Part shown: piece after piece, positions 1 through 7,459 of the stretch
How the letters are laid out: every line of letters begins with the position of its first letter
How positions within the stretch are numbered: position 1 is the stretch's first letter
Source: an uncultured bacterium
GTDB lineage: Bacteria; Verrucomicrobiota; Kiritimatiellia; RFP12; UBA1067
Direction: 5' to 3'
Length of the DNA stretch: 33,163 bases
Assembly (NCBI GenBank): GCA_902780865.1
Contig: CACZHC010000013.1
Location: 1-33,163 of the forward strand
The notes under the pieces: model-generated
Database searches by the model: none
Told to the model about the DNA's origin: nothing
The model's input: the letters and a program-made list of their open reading frames with translations, nothing else
Position numbers and translations under genes: made by a program

Positions 1-2
1 GG

Positions 3-34
3 CCACCCCCATGGGGGTGGTGCAGTTTGTTTTT
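3..34 (+). terminator. Putative Rho-independent terminator of an upstream gene
   Basis: Bases 3-20 form a perfect 18-bp palindrome, CCACCCCCATGGGGGTGG, followed after a few bases by a T-rich run (about 26-34). This is the expected shape of an intrinsic terminator for a gene ending just outside the left edge. The spacing between stem and T-run is slightly long, and a hairpin with almost no loop would rearrange to a shorter stem, so it could instead be a binding site or another repeat. Confidence 0.45.
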
Positions 35-134
35 CGTCTTCGTCGATCCCCACGGCCTTCCTCTCTTTTTTGCTGACCCGTTAGATATTACCATTCTCAG
101 GTGCACAATCAATCTGCAACCGACAGTGCAAATA

Positions 135-143
135 TGATATAAT
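135..143 (+). promoter_or_regulatory. Extended -10 promoter of the chaperone-like pair
   Basis: TGATATAAT matches the extended -10 form TGnTATAAT seen repeatedly in this window. No good -35 hexamer is visible 17 bp upstream. The predicted transcript would have a leader of about 36 nt containing the AGGAGGA Shine-Dalgarno at 174-180, unlike the leaderless units elsewhere. Bases 35-134 show no gene. Confidence 0.6.
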
Positions 144-186
144 ACAAACCAACGAAAGCGGCTCATTGCCGACAGGAGGAAACGAC

Positions 187-633
187 ATGGAATTCGATCA
201 ACTGATTGCCGACTTTGCGAAACGCCACAAAGTGGAGAACCTTGTGTCCGTTGATGGAGCCGCCGCGCTCGACATCGACGGAATCATCGTCACCATTGTC
301 GCCAAGGGGGAGCTGCTGAACTTTTCCGCGGAAATCGGCGAACCGCCTGCTGACGGTGCGGCCCTGTTTGCCAATCTCCTGCTTGAGGCGAACACGCAGC
401 CCGACGCGTTTTTCGCAAAGATCCCGGATCCGGGTCCGTATGTCATCGCGCGGCGGATTCCGCTCTCCCAGGTCGACGACGATGCCTTTGACGCCACACT
501 AGAGGCGTTTGTCAACAATGCCGAGACCTGGCGCCGGCTCCTTGTCGACTTCCGTCCGGCGGCAAAGGCCGCTGCCGAAAGCGCAGCCGCGGGAAGCCCG
601 TCCCTTGGTTCTTCTGGCCTCATGCCTGTGTAA
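187..633 (+). CDS. CesT/Tir-type type III secretion chaperone-like protein A
   Basis: This is a 148-residue acidic protein without signal peptide or membrane segment. Residues 1 to about 120 have the order expected of CesT-family secretion chaperones: an N-terminal helix (LIADFAKRHKV), strands around DIDGIIVTIV and LNFSAEIG, a central helix (ALFANLLLEAN), a strand (YVIARRIPL) and a C-terminal helix (FDATLEAFVNNAETWRRLL). These chaperones bind effectors in the cytoplasm and keep them export-competent. The alanine/serine-rich tail after residue 125 looks disordered. The ATG at 187 is chosen because AGGAGGA (174-180) sits 6 nt upstream; an in-frame TTG at 166 lies before that site. The next gene is a second protein of the same type. 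No secretion apparatus is in the window, so the secretion role is inferred from fold similarity. Confidence 0.7.
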   Translation: MEFDQLIADFAKRHKVENLVSVDGAAALDIDGIIVTIVAKGELLNFSAEIGEPPADGAALFANLLLEANTQPDAFFAKIPDPGPYVIARRIPLSQVDDDAFDATLEAFVNNAETWRRLLVDFRPAAKAAAESAAAGSPSLGSSGLMPV

Positions 634-692
634 CCTTCTGCATTCCTTGAAGAAAGAGCGGAAATAAAACCGACGTCGCAGGGGGACGAATC

Positions 693-1175
693 GTGAATGG
701 CATAGAAGACTACAAGGCATTTCTGACGAAGGTCAGTGAAGAGGCGGGAATACCGGCCTTCAAACCGAGCGAAGATGGTCTCGTCAGTATGCGCGTCGAT
801 GACGCATACAACGTCAATTTCCAGTTTGTCGAGGCGACGGGCAAGGTCCTGTGCTTCATAGAGGTGATGGAGCTGCCGCCTGACACGCCGAAGGCGGTGT
901 ATCGCGACCTTCTTGCGGGCGGGCTTTTCGGCAAGGACACGGCGGGTGGCTACTTTTCGCTTGAGCCCGAGACCGAGACAGTCGTATACAGTTACTTTTT
1001 CGACCTTGAGACTGCGGCGAACGACATTGAGGAATTCATCCATACCATCGAGAAGATCCTCCAGCTCTGCGACCTTTGGGCCGAGCGCATAAAGGGGGAC
1101 ATGTCGGCGGATGGCGCTGAAAAGCCCTCTGATTCCAGTGAGATGACTATGGGGCACGCGATATTCAGGGCTTAA
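693..1175 (+). CDS. CesT/Tir-type type III secretion chaperone-like protein B
   Basis: This is a 160-residue acidic soluble protein with the same architecture as its upstream neighbour: N-terminal helix (YKAFLTKVSEEAGI), strands (VNFQFVEA, VLCFIEVMEL), a central helix (YRDLLAGGLFG), a strand (TVVYSYFFDL) and a long C-terminal helix (DIEEFIHTIEKILQLCDLWAERI). The last 25 residues are low complexity. A GTG start at 693 follows GGGGGA (681-686) at a workable distance; the nearby ATG at 697 is out of frame. It lies 59 bp after gene A with no promoter between them, so the two are probably co-transcribed. A pair of chaperones might act as a heterodimer or serve two effectors, but no effector is adjacent. 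Confidence 0.68.
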   Translation: MNGIEDYKAFLTKVSEEAGIPAFKPSEDGLVSMRVDDAYNVNFQFVEATGKVLCFIEVMELPPDTPKAVYRDLLAGGLFGKDTAGGYFSLEPETETVVYSYFFDLETAANDIEEFIHTIEKILQLCDLWAERIKGDMSADGAEKPSDSSEMTMGHAIFRA

Positions 1176-1226
1176 ATGGCATGTAATCTTTTCGACCTTT
1201 GCATATGGCAATTCTCAACCGAAGTA

Positions 1227-1235
1227 TGGTATAAT
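1227..1235 (+). promoter_or_regulatory. Extended -10 promoter predicting a leaderless lipoprotein mRNA
   Basis: TGGTATAAT ends at 1235 and the ATG of the next gene starts at 1244, leaving 8 nt between. Bacterial transcription usually starts 6-9 nt after the -10 hexamer, so the transcript should start at or within a base or two of the AUG. No Shine-Dalgarno is present. Confidence 0.65.
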
Positions 1236-1243
1236 ACATAAAT

Positions 1244-1762
1244 ATGAAAACTAAGTACGGAAACTTGGCCGATGCGTGGCGGGTGCTGTTTAAGCCCCTT
1301 GCTTTCGTCGGTGTTATGGCGTCGCTTGTCGGTGCGGCAGGTTGCGCCACGGTCTACAGGACTACGCCAGGCTCGCTCACGGGCATGGGGTACAAGGATG
1401 CGGACGCCATTCCGCTGGAGCAAGTGTACATAACGACGACGGGCTATTACTGCCTGTGGACGATCCCGCTTGTGTCAGGCGACCTGCGCTGGAACGAGGA
1501 GAAGCAGTCCATCAACGGCGGCACGTGCCTTTTCAGCGACCAGGTTGGCGCGGCGGAGCTGCAGGACGCGCTGCTCAAGATCGCCGAGTCCCGCAACTGC
1601 GACGTGATCGACATAATGTTTGACGATTCCGACACCACTTTTGCCAACGTGAGCTATGGCGGGATCATCGGGGCGTTTTTCGGATCTTCGCATATGGGCG
1701 TGTCCGGCGTGTTGGTGCCGAAGAAGACGCAGCCCGAGACGCAGGAAGGTGGTGCGAAATGA
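1244..1762 (+). CDS. Small lipoprotein of unknown function (first of a paralogous pair)
   Basis: The 172-residue protein starts with a basic segment, then a hydrophobic stretch (about residues 18-33) ending at Cys34 in the context GAAGC, consistent with a lipoprotein signal peptide, although the -3 residue is alanine rather than leucine. The mature part contains TGYYCLWTIPLVSGD, and the equivalent region of the next gene reads FSYQLFGVIPLCTG, so the two proteins look paralogous. Both then have a stretch ending in a conserved-looking strand (DVIDIMFDDSD here). The next gene overlaps by ATGA. The start is fixed by the promoter 8 nt upstream and by the signal peptide. I do not recognise a named family; an envelope location and processing by Lnt, encoded at 31490, are inferred. 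Confidence 0.7.
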   Translation: MKTKYGNLADAWRVLFKPLAFVGVMASLVGAAGCATVYRTTPGSLTGMGYKDADAIPLEQVYITTTGYYCLWTIPLVSGDLRWNEEKQSINGGTCLFSDQVGAAELQDALLKIAESRNCDVIDIMFDDSDTTFANVSYGGIIGAFFGSSHMGVSGVLVPKKTQPETQEGGAK

Positions 1763-2166
1763 GGAAGCTTCTCTATGTGGCCGCGGCTCTTGCGCTTGCG
1801 GGATGCAGTTCCTACAGCGAAATCGCGCGGTGGGATTCCGATACGCTGACCAATGACGGCGAGAGGCCGGTGGCGTCGTTCGTCACCCAGAACTTCTCCT
1901 ACCAGCTCTTCGGCGTGATTCCTCTCTGCACCGGGCTGCCCTGGACGGAGGGGGACGAGGACGTCAAGGACGAATTCAACGTGCGGCTTTTCGCGGACGA
2001 GGCGACGATCGACAACAACCTGGTCTCCCTCAGGCACGCGCTTGACCGCGCCGGTGGTTCGCACCGCATCGCACAGCTGCACACGAAGGTCGACAACGAC
2101 TACTTCTGGAGCCTGTTGATCGTGAACAGGCATGAAGTGCGCACGCAGTGCCTGATACTGCCGTAG
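1759..2166 (+). CDS. Small lipoprotein of unknown function (second of a paralogous pair)
   Basis: This is a 135-residue protein with a short clear lipoprotein signal, MRKLLYVAAALALAGC, giving lipobox LAGC and Cys16. The mature part contains NFSYQLFGVIPLCTGLPW, which parallels the TGYYCLWTIPLVSGDLRW region of the upstream gene, followed by a helical region and a C-terminal strand pattern (YFWSLLIVNRHEVRTQCLIL). Its ATG overlaps the stop of the preceding gene (ATGA at 1759-1762), implying translational coupling. Function is unknown. The tandem arrangement suggests a duplicated outer-membrane or periplasmic lipoprotein that may act together with its neighbour. Confidence 0.7.
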   Translation: MRKLLYVAAALALAGCSSYSEIARWDSDTLTNDGERPVASFVTQNFSYQLFGVIPLCTGLPWTEGDEDVKDEFNVRLFADEATIDNNLVSLRHALDRAGGSHRIAQLHTKVDNDYFWSLLIVNRHEVRTQCLILP

Positions 2167-2223
2167 CGTTGCCAACCTCTCGCGGCAGGTGCTGGCGGAC
2201 AAAATGATTTTCGGAGGTTCTGC

Positions 2224-3336
2224 ATGGTCAACTACGAAGAACTCATAAAGCGGCTCTCGCGTTCCTCAGAGCCGTTTGGTCTTCTCACCATGCAGGCGAC
2301 CAGCACTACTGCGCGCCTCAAGAGGGAGTTCAACGCTCGTCTAAGGGCGCTCTACGCCGCGGAGCACGGTTTTTTCGGCACGACCGCGAACGGCGAGGTC
2401 ACGCACGGTTCGTACCATCCGTTCTTCAACCTGCCGATCCATTCGCTTTTCGGAGAGTACAGGAAGCCCACTCCCGAGATGCTCTCTTCAATCAAGCGCA
2501 TGGTGATCGACCTGTGCGACATCGGCGTTAGGTGCTACTCATACCTTGCAACGCTGCGCAACACGCTCGAGGCCTGTGCGGAGAACGGCATTCCCGTCAC
2601 CGTGCTCGACCGCGAGGTTCCCATGGGCAACGTGGTGGACGGTCCGATGCGCGAAGCCGGCTTTGAGAGCTTCCTTGCTCCGATCAACGTGCCGTTCTGC
2701 CACGGAATGACCCCCGGCGAGTGCGCGCTGTGGATTCGCGACAACGAGAAACTCGACCTCGACCTCGACCTCGATGTCGTCCCGATGGTTGACTGGAACC
2801 ACAGGAAGCACGAACCATGGCCTAACTTCATACCGCCGAGCCCCGACATCAGGAGCTGGGACTGCGCGGTGGCCTATCCGATGACGATCTTCACCGAGGC
2901 GTATCCTGCTCTCGACTGCGACCGTGACGGTCCGCTCGCGTTCCGCGTCATCGGCGCGCCGTGGATGGACGCGCTCGGGCTTATGCAGGATCTCCGCGTC
3001 GGGCTCGACACCTGCGGCGTCGAGATGCGCCCCTACCGCTACATGCCGCGCGGCGGACGCTATTCGTGCTTCAACTTGAACGGAATACTTTTCTCGGTGT
3101 CGCGTCCATACGGCTACAACCCCGTCGCGGCCGGCGCGCTGATTCTCTCCGCCATAATGAGGCGTTACGGCGACAAGGCGCTGATAGGGTCCAAGCCAGA
3201 GCACCTCGACAAGCTGATGGGCACGAAGACCGTGAGAAACGCAGTCGAGAGGGACGATCTTGGCGATTTGCTGCAGAGCTGGGTCGATGCGCATGACGAG
3301 TTCGAGAAGACAAAGGTCTGCCTCTACTCGGCGTGA
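2224..3336 (+). CDS. namZ: DUF1343/NamZ-family exo-beta-N-acetylmuramidase
   Basis: The 370-residue protein matches the DUF1343 (glycoside hydrolase family 171, NamZ) pattern: a Rossmann-like N-terminal part with LYAAEHGFFG (about residues 43-52), then LPIHSLFGEYRKPTPEML and a helix-strand segment reading IDLCDIGVRCYSYLATL, followed by VLDREVPMGNVVDGP and a C-terminal auxiliary domain. Characterised NamZ enzymes remove terminal MurNAc from peptidoglycan fragments. The EHG motif in the acidic active-site region is retained. No signal peptide is visible, suggesting intracellular cell-wall recycling, although many relatives are exported. GGAGG precedes the ATG. A short CTCGAC hexamer repeat (2752-2775) encodes an LDLDLDLD run in the middle of the protein. 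Confidence 0.8.
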   Translation: MVNYEELIKRLSRSSEPFGLLTMQATSTTARLKREFNARLRALYAAEHGFFGTTANGEVTHGSYHPFFNLPIHSLFGEYRKPTPEMLSSIKRMVIDLCDIGVRCYSYLATLRNTLEACAENGIPVTVLDREVPMGNVVDGPMREAGFESFLAPINVPFCHGMTPGECALWIRDNEKLDLDLDLDVVPMVDWNHRKHEPWPNFIPPSPDIRSWDCAVAYPMTIFTEAYPALDCDRDGPLAFRVIGAPWMDALGLMQDLRVGLDTCGVEMRPYRYMPRGGRYSCFNLNGILFSVSRPYGYNPVAAGALILSAIMRRYGDKALIGSKPEHLDKLMGTKTVRNAVERDDLGDLLQSWVDAHDEFEKTKVCLYSA

Positions 3337-3389
3337 CGTGGCGAGGAGAGACGGCGTGCGGCGCTTAAGGTTTTAAATGGAGCACATAG

Positions 3390-3683
3390 ATGAAGATAGA
3401 AAAGAAACTCGATGACGGAAACCTCACCATAAAGGTCGAGGGACGGCTTGACACCAACACATCGCCCGAGCTTGAGGACGAGATGAATCTTGAAGGCGTG
3501 AGCAAGCTTGTGTTCGATTTTTCCGGGCTTGAGTACATCTCTTCTGCCGGGCTCCGCATACTGATCGCCGCTCAGAAGGCAATGTCTGCCAATGGCGGGT
3601 CGATGGAGATCGTCGGCCCGAACGAAGCGGTCCGCAGCGTGTTCGAGATCACTGGATGCTCCGAGATATTCACCATTTCCTGA
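3390..3683 (+). CDS. STAS-domain anti-sigma factor antagonist (RsbV/SpoIIAA-like)
   Basis: This 97-residue protein is a single STAS domain. The segment LVFDFSGLEYISSAGLRILI (residues 40-59) holds the phosphorylation loop, with adjacent Ser51 and Ser52 where SpoIIAA/RsbV proteins are phosphorylated by their partner kinase. In partner switching, the dephosphorylated antagonist binds the kinase/anti-sigma protein and frees its other target. GGAG lies 8 nt before the ATG. The operon supplies the expected opposite activities: the gene two places downstream encodes a PP2C phosphatase and an RsbW-like ATPase domain in one polypeptide. The end of this gene overlaps the next ORF by 28 bp. No sigma factor is nearby, so the regulated output is unknown. 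Confidence 0.85.
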   Translation: MKIEKKLDDGNLTIKVEGRLDTNTSPELEDEMNLEGVSKLVFDFSGLEYISSAGLRILIAAQKAMSANGGSMEIVGPNEAVRSVFEITGCSEIFTIS

Positions 3684-4393
3684 CGGCAGCCGCGATGGTT
3701 GCCGCACTCGTCGCCTTTGCTCCGGGTTGCGACGACGGCAGACCCCGCGAAGAGAAGGTTCACCGCGACGATGGCACCATAGTGGTGATCACTCCTGCCG
3801 ACATGCCGCCGTATTCCTACTACGACGAGGAAGCCAAGGAGTTCAAGGGCATCGAGATAGACTTCGTGCGCACTGCGGCGAAAAAGCTCGGGCGAAAGGT
3901 CGAAGTGAGGCAATGCCCGTTCGACGAACTTCTCGGTCGGGTGAAGTCGGGCGAGGCCGATGTCGCCGTGTCCGTGATAACCATTACCGACGCGCGAAAG
4001 GAGGACGTCGACTTTTCGATTCCCTACGAGACGGGCGGCGCCTCGTTCCTCTACCGCGTGGGTGATCCGATGCCGACGATGATTCGCGCCGAGACGCTCC
4101 GTGTGGCGGCGGTCGAGTCGATGACGCACGACTTCTATCTTTCGATCCACGGAATAGACCCGATTCGTTTCGAGGTTTACCAAGATGCGGTAGAGGCGTT
4201 GAACGAAGGTCGCGTGGACACGGTGTTCTTTGACGACGGGGTGGTGCGCCATACCGCAGAGACTTCCGGCGGCAAGCTTGCCGCTTCGCGTCGCGAGACG
4301 CGCGAACATTTCGCCTTGGTAATACGCAAGGGAGAGCCAGAGCTGATGGCCGCGGTAAACGCGGCAATCTCCGAAAGGGCGCACGCGAAATGA
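3656..4393 (+). CDS. Periplasmic solute-binding lipoprotein (SBP family 3 type) linked to a signalling operon
   Basis: The protein has 245 residues. A hydrophobic signal sequence (about 8-24) ends in APGC, making Cys25 a candidate lipidation site. The mature part is a bacterial family 3 solute-binding domain, the fold used by amino-acid ABC transporters: IVVITPADMPPYSYYDE, FKGIEIDFVRTAAKKLG, VEVRQCPFDELLGRVKSGEADVAVSVITITDARKEDVDFSIPY, then the second lobe. No transporter permease or ATPase is next to it. It overlaps the STAS gene by 28 bp and the sensor phosphatase by 4 bp (ATGA), so it is probably a ligand-sensing subunit of the signalling pathway. That role is inferred from context; a component of a distant transporter is the alternative. 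Confidence 0.8.
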   Translation: MLRDIHHFLTAAAMVAALVAFAPGCDDGRPREEKVHRDDGTIVVITPADMPPYSYYDEEAKEFKGIEIDFVRTAAKKLGRKVEVRQCPFDELLGRVKSGEADVAVSVITITDARKEDVDFSIPYETGGASFLYRVGDPMPTMIRAETLRVAAVESMTHDFYLSIHGIDPIRFEVYQDAVEALNEGRVDTVFFDDGVVRHTAETSGGKLAASRRETREHFALVIRKGEPELMAAVNAAISERAHAK

Positions 4394-6438
4394 CTAGGCA
4401 GCAGAAGTTGCTCGTCTTACGGCTTCTGGCGGCCGTCGTGACGGCGTTTGTCGCGTCGATGGCGCTCAACTGGATACTGCACGGCCATGTCGCCGACCGT
4501 GAACGGCGGAAGCTTTTTGAAAAGGTGTTCAACGACGTCGGCGCAGACATTCGATGGCGTGTGGACGTTCGGATGATCCGCCAGGCGATGCTTGCGCGCG
4601 ACCGGTACTACGATATGCGCGAAGAGTCGTGGTGGAACGATCCGGACGAGTCGAGCCGCCGTCTGCGCGCCTTGGCGAACGAACTTGGCGTCGACGAGAT
4701 CTGCGTGGCCGACGCCGAAGGCAACCTTACCCACAGCGCACGGCGCGAAGAGGTCGGGGCTCTCAACTTCCGCACGGACAAGGGCCAGGCGCACGAATTC
4801 GTCGTGCTTCTCGACAGCGAGACGGAGTTCGCCCAGCCCCTCATGCCGAATTCGCTGCGCGGCGAAATGATCAAGTATGTCGGCGTCTGGCTGCCGGACG
4901 GCGGCTTCATACAGGTTGGGGCGGGGGAGAAGAGCGTGCGCAACCTCGCTCGCACGTCGGTCACCGGCATTACGAACGACTGGCATGTGAGCGGCGAAGA
5001 CGGCGGCATATACATAACGACCGGCAGCGGCACGATAATATCCCATCCCAACGAAGACGGCGAAGGAGGCGTCTGGACCGAGCCGTCGGATGACTTCTAC
5101 TGGGAGAAGCGGATTATAGAGGGCTTCCCTGTCTACATCGTCTTCCCCCGGCATACGTCCGTCGTGGAGCGTCGGCTTCTGGTTGCCACGTCTGCCCTTA
5201 TCAACTGCATCGCCCTCGTGTTTGCCTCCATACTTGCGGGAATAGTCTTCGCGGGCTTTGCAAAGGAGCGCATGCGCGAGCGCGTGGCCAAGGACATGGC
5301 GATGGCGGCCAACATACAGGAGAACTCGATTCCCCGGGTCTTCCCCCCGTTTGCCGACGAGCGAAGGATGGATATCTTCGCCACGATGCATACCGCACGC
5401 TACGTAGGCGGCGATTTCTACGACTTCTTCTTCACGACTCCTTCGACAGTCGCTTTTCTTGTTGCGGACGTCAGCGGGAAGGGGGTGCCGGCGGCGCTTT
5501 TCATGATGCGCGCCAAGGCCACCATAAAAGGAGAGACTCAGTCGGGCCTTCCGCTCAACGAAGTAATGGCCCGCGTAAACGATGCGCTCAGCAGGGACAA
5601 CGACGCCAACATGTTCGTGACTGCGTGGATGGGCGTCATCGACCTTGAGACGGGCGAGGTGACGTTCGTGAACGCGGGCCACAACCCTCCGATTCTCATC
5701 GAGCGCCCTGGCAACGGCGAACACAAGTTCCTTCGCGAACGGTCTGGAATGATGCTCGGCGCAATGCCGGGGCTAAAGTACCGTTTGCATACCGTGCACC
5801 TTTCGCCCGGAGACATGATATACCTCTATACCGACGGCATAACAGAACAGCCTAACGGCAAGGGCGAGCTCTTCGGCGAGGATCGGCTGCTGTTTGCGAT
5901 AGGAACGATGCGTTCCGCAGGAGTCGGTGCCATTGACGGGGCGAAGTCGCCTCTTCTGTCGGCAATCTTTGACGCTGTTATTGCCCATGGCGCAGACGTA
6001 GAGCAGGCCGATGACTGCACGCAGCTGGTCATACGCTACAACGGCGCGGGCGAAAAGCGCAGGTTCACGGTAGCGCAGTCCGGCATAGCCGAGGCGTCCG
6101 CATGGCTCGACGAGTGGATAGAAAAGGCCGAAGTCAACGGGCTGTCGGCGGCTCTCCATGTCATTCTTGACGAAATCTGCTCGAATATCGTGAAGCACTC
6201 CGGCGCTTCGTATTTTGAGCTTGGCCTCTCGCGGCTTTTGGAGCCGTCGGGCGTCAAAATGGAGTTTATTGACGACGGCGTAGCATACAATCCGCTTTCC
6301 CACGAAGACCCCGATACGACACTCCCTGCGTCGAAGCGCCCGATCGGCGGACTTGGAATCATGATGGTCAAGAAGATGTCCAGGTCCATGGAATACGAGC
6401 GTCTACACGACTGCAACATGCTCACGGTCGTGAAGTGA
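4390..6438 (+). CDS. Membrane sensor with PP2C (RsbU/SpoIIE-like) phosphatase and RsbW-like ATPase domains
   Basis: This 682-residue protein has TM1 at about residues 8-30, an extracytoplasmic sensor region (31-262) resembling Cache-type domains (LGVDEICVADAEGNL, then YVGVWLPDGGFIQVG), and TM2 at about 263-290. The cytoplasmic PP2C-type phosphatase (about 300-555) has the metal-binding motifs GGDFYDFF (about 338), VADVSGKGVPAALFM (about 359), NAGHNPP (about 428), YTDGITEQ and ADDCTQL. The C-terminal GHKL ATPase domain resembles RsbW/SpoIIAB, with N-box DEICSNIVKHSG (about 594), DDGVAYNPL and GGLGI. The protein could therefore both phosphorylate and dephosphorylate the STAS protein encoded at 3390. 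It overlaps the solute-binding gene by ATGA. No HAMP domain is obvious between TM2 and the phosphatase. Confidence 0.88.
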   Translation: MTRQQKLLVLRLLAAVVTAFVASMALNWILHGHVADRERRKLFEKVFNDVGADIRWRVDVRMIRQAMLARDRYYDMREESWWNDPDESSRRLRALANELGVDEICVADAEGNLTHSARREEVGALNFRTDKGQAHEFVVLLDSETEFAQPLMPNSLRGEMIKYVGVWLPDGGFIQVGAGEKSVRNLARTSVTGITNDWHVSGEDGGIYITTGSGTIISHPNEDGEGGVWTEPSDDFYWEKRIIEGFPVYIVFPRHTSVVERRLLVATSALINCIALVFASILAGIVFAGFAKERMRERVAKDMAMAANIQENSIPRVFPPFADERRMDIFATMHTARYVGGDFYDFFFTTPSTVAFLVADVSGKGVPAALFMMRAKATIKGETQSGLPLNEVMARVNDALSRDNDANMFVTAWMGVIDLETGEVTFVNAGHNPPILIERPGNGEHKFLRERSGMMLGAMPGLKYRLHTVHLSPGDMIYLYTDGITEQPNGKGELFGEDRLLFAIGTMRSAGVGAIDGAKSPLLSAIFDAVIAHGADVEQADDCTQLVIRYNGAGEKRRFTVAQSGIAEASAWLDEWIEKAEVNGLSAALHVILDEICSNIVKHSGASYFELGLSRLLEPSGVKMEFIDDGVAYNPLSHEDPDTTLPASKRPIGGLGIMMVKKMSRSMEYERLHDCNMLTVVK

Positions 6439-6459
6439 CCGCCCGCAAAAAACAAGAAG

Positions 6460-7353
6460 TCAGGAAGCCGGCTTAAGATATGGCTTCATGTCGTCTGGGA
6501 TTGGAGCTTCGAAGGAAAGCTTTTCGCCTTTTATCGGATGCCACAACGCAAGCTTCCACGCATGGAGCATCTGTCTTGCTGGCGGTGGTTCGAGATGCTT
6601 GTCGAGCGCGGGTTTTCCGTATGTGCGATCTCCGACGACGGGACAGCCGAGCGATGCCATGTGAACACGAATCTGGTGCGTGCGCCCCGTTTCGATTCGG
6701 CAGACAATGGGGGTGATTGGTGCTTGCGCGCTTTTGGCGAGGACCTGCCAGTTTGTTATGGCGACCTTTCCGTTCTTCTCGACGATCGCCATTCGCTTTC
6801 GGTCCACTGGGTGCCTACCGATGAGGTTTTCGATTCGGCCTGAGTCGAGCCGAGGACGGCCGTGGACTATCGCAAGATATGTCTTCTCGATGTGTTCGTG
6901 CGACGCGAACGCCTTGGCGAGTCCTTCCATCGCCTTTTGCGACTTTGCGACGACAATTAGCCCCGAAGTGTCCTGGTCGAGACGGTGTACGATTCCGGGG
7001 CGCGCGACGCCGCCGATTCCGGCGAGAGCGGGGCAGTGGTGGAGAAGGGCGTTGACGAGCGTTCCCGAGAAATGGCCTGGCGCCGGGTGGACGACCATTC
7101 CCGGCGCCTTGTTGATGACTATCATGTCGTCGTCTTCGAAAACGACGTCGAGCGGAATGGCCTCAGGTTCTGGAATCGCAGGGACTGGTGGCGGAATCTC
7201 TACTTCGATCTCGTCGGAATCTGAAACCTTCATTCCCGCCTTCTCGGCGGTTGCGCCGTTTACCGTTACGTGCCCGGACTTGACAAGGCCCTCTATTCGC
7301 GACCGGGAGAAGTCGGGAAAGAGTTCAAGTATTTTCTTGTCGAGGCGCTGCAT
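6460..7353 (-). CDS. RluA/RluD-family 23S rRNA (or tRNA) pseudouridine synthase
   Basis: The 297-residue protein has an N-terminal S4 RNA-binding domain (about 1-52; FPDFSRSRIEGLVKSGHVTVNG) and a RluA-type catalytic domain. The active-site motif HRLDQDTSGL (residues 123-132) carries the catalytic aspartate Asp126, and GRTHQIRVHMASLGCPVVGD forms the conserved C-terminal motif. Family members convert specific uridines of rRNA or tRNA to pseudouridine; the S4-RluD-like architecture best fits RluD, but sequence alone does not fix the target. It converges on the sensor-phosphatase gene with only 21 bp between the stops. The promoter at 7361-7369 sits 7 nt from the ATG, predicting a leaderless mRNA. 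Confidence 0.88.
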   Translation of the reverse strand: MQRLDKKILELFPDFSRSRIEGLVKSGHVTVNGATAEKAGMKVSDSDEIEVEIPPPVPAIPEPEAIPLDVVFEDDDMIVINKAPGMVVHPAPGHFSGTLVNALLHHCPALAGIGGVARPGIVHRLDQDTSGLIVVAKSQKAMEGLAKAFASHEHIEKTYLAIVHGRPRLDSGRIENLIGRHPVDRKRMAIVEKNGKVAITNWQVLAKSAQAPITPIVCRIETGRTHQIRVHMASLGCPVVGDRTYGKPALDKHLEPPPARQMLHAWKLALWHPIKGEKLSFEAPIPDDMKPYLKPAS

Positions 7354-7360
7354 TGACGAT

Positions 7361-7369
7361 AGTATATCA
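7361..7369 (-). promoter_or_regulatory. Extended -10 promoter of the pseudouridine synthase, predicting a leaderless mRNA
   Basis: Read on the minus strand the bases are TGATATACT, followed by 7 nt and then the ATG. No Shine-Dalgarno precedes the ATG. The layout matches the -10/AUG spacing at 1227, 7801, 22442 and 22982. Confidence 0.6.
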
Positions 7370-7377
7370 TATTAGAA

Positions 7378-7459
7378 CGGCGGTGGACGAAGGCTCCTCC
7401 TCGCGGAACCTCGGCGAATACGCCGTATCCATTCGCTCGGACCTTCGCTCCACCGCCAA
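7378..7459 (-). repeat. ~80-bp palindromic dispersed repeat, copy 1
   Basis: This stretch is nearly identical, in reverse complement, to 16483-16564. Its ends are inverted repeats of one another (GGCGGTGGA, then CGAAGG, at one end and their complements at the other), and it holds an inner GGCG-AATA-CGCC stem-loop. It lies directly beside the structured cassette beginning at 7460. It looks like a REP/BIME-type intergenic repeat. No transposase is present. Confidence 0.75.

Noticed and set aside
6465-6474. AAGCCGGCTT palindrome near the end of the pseudouridine synthase gene as terminator for the sensor operon
   Set aside because: It lies inside the pseudouridine synthase coding end, is only 10 bp, and has no T-run, so a terminator role cannot be supported.
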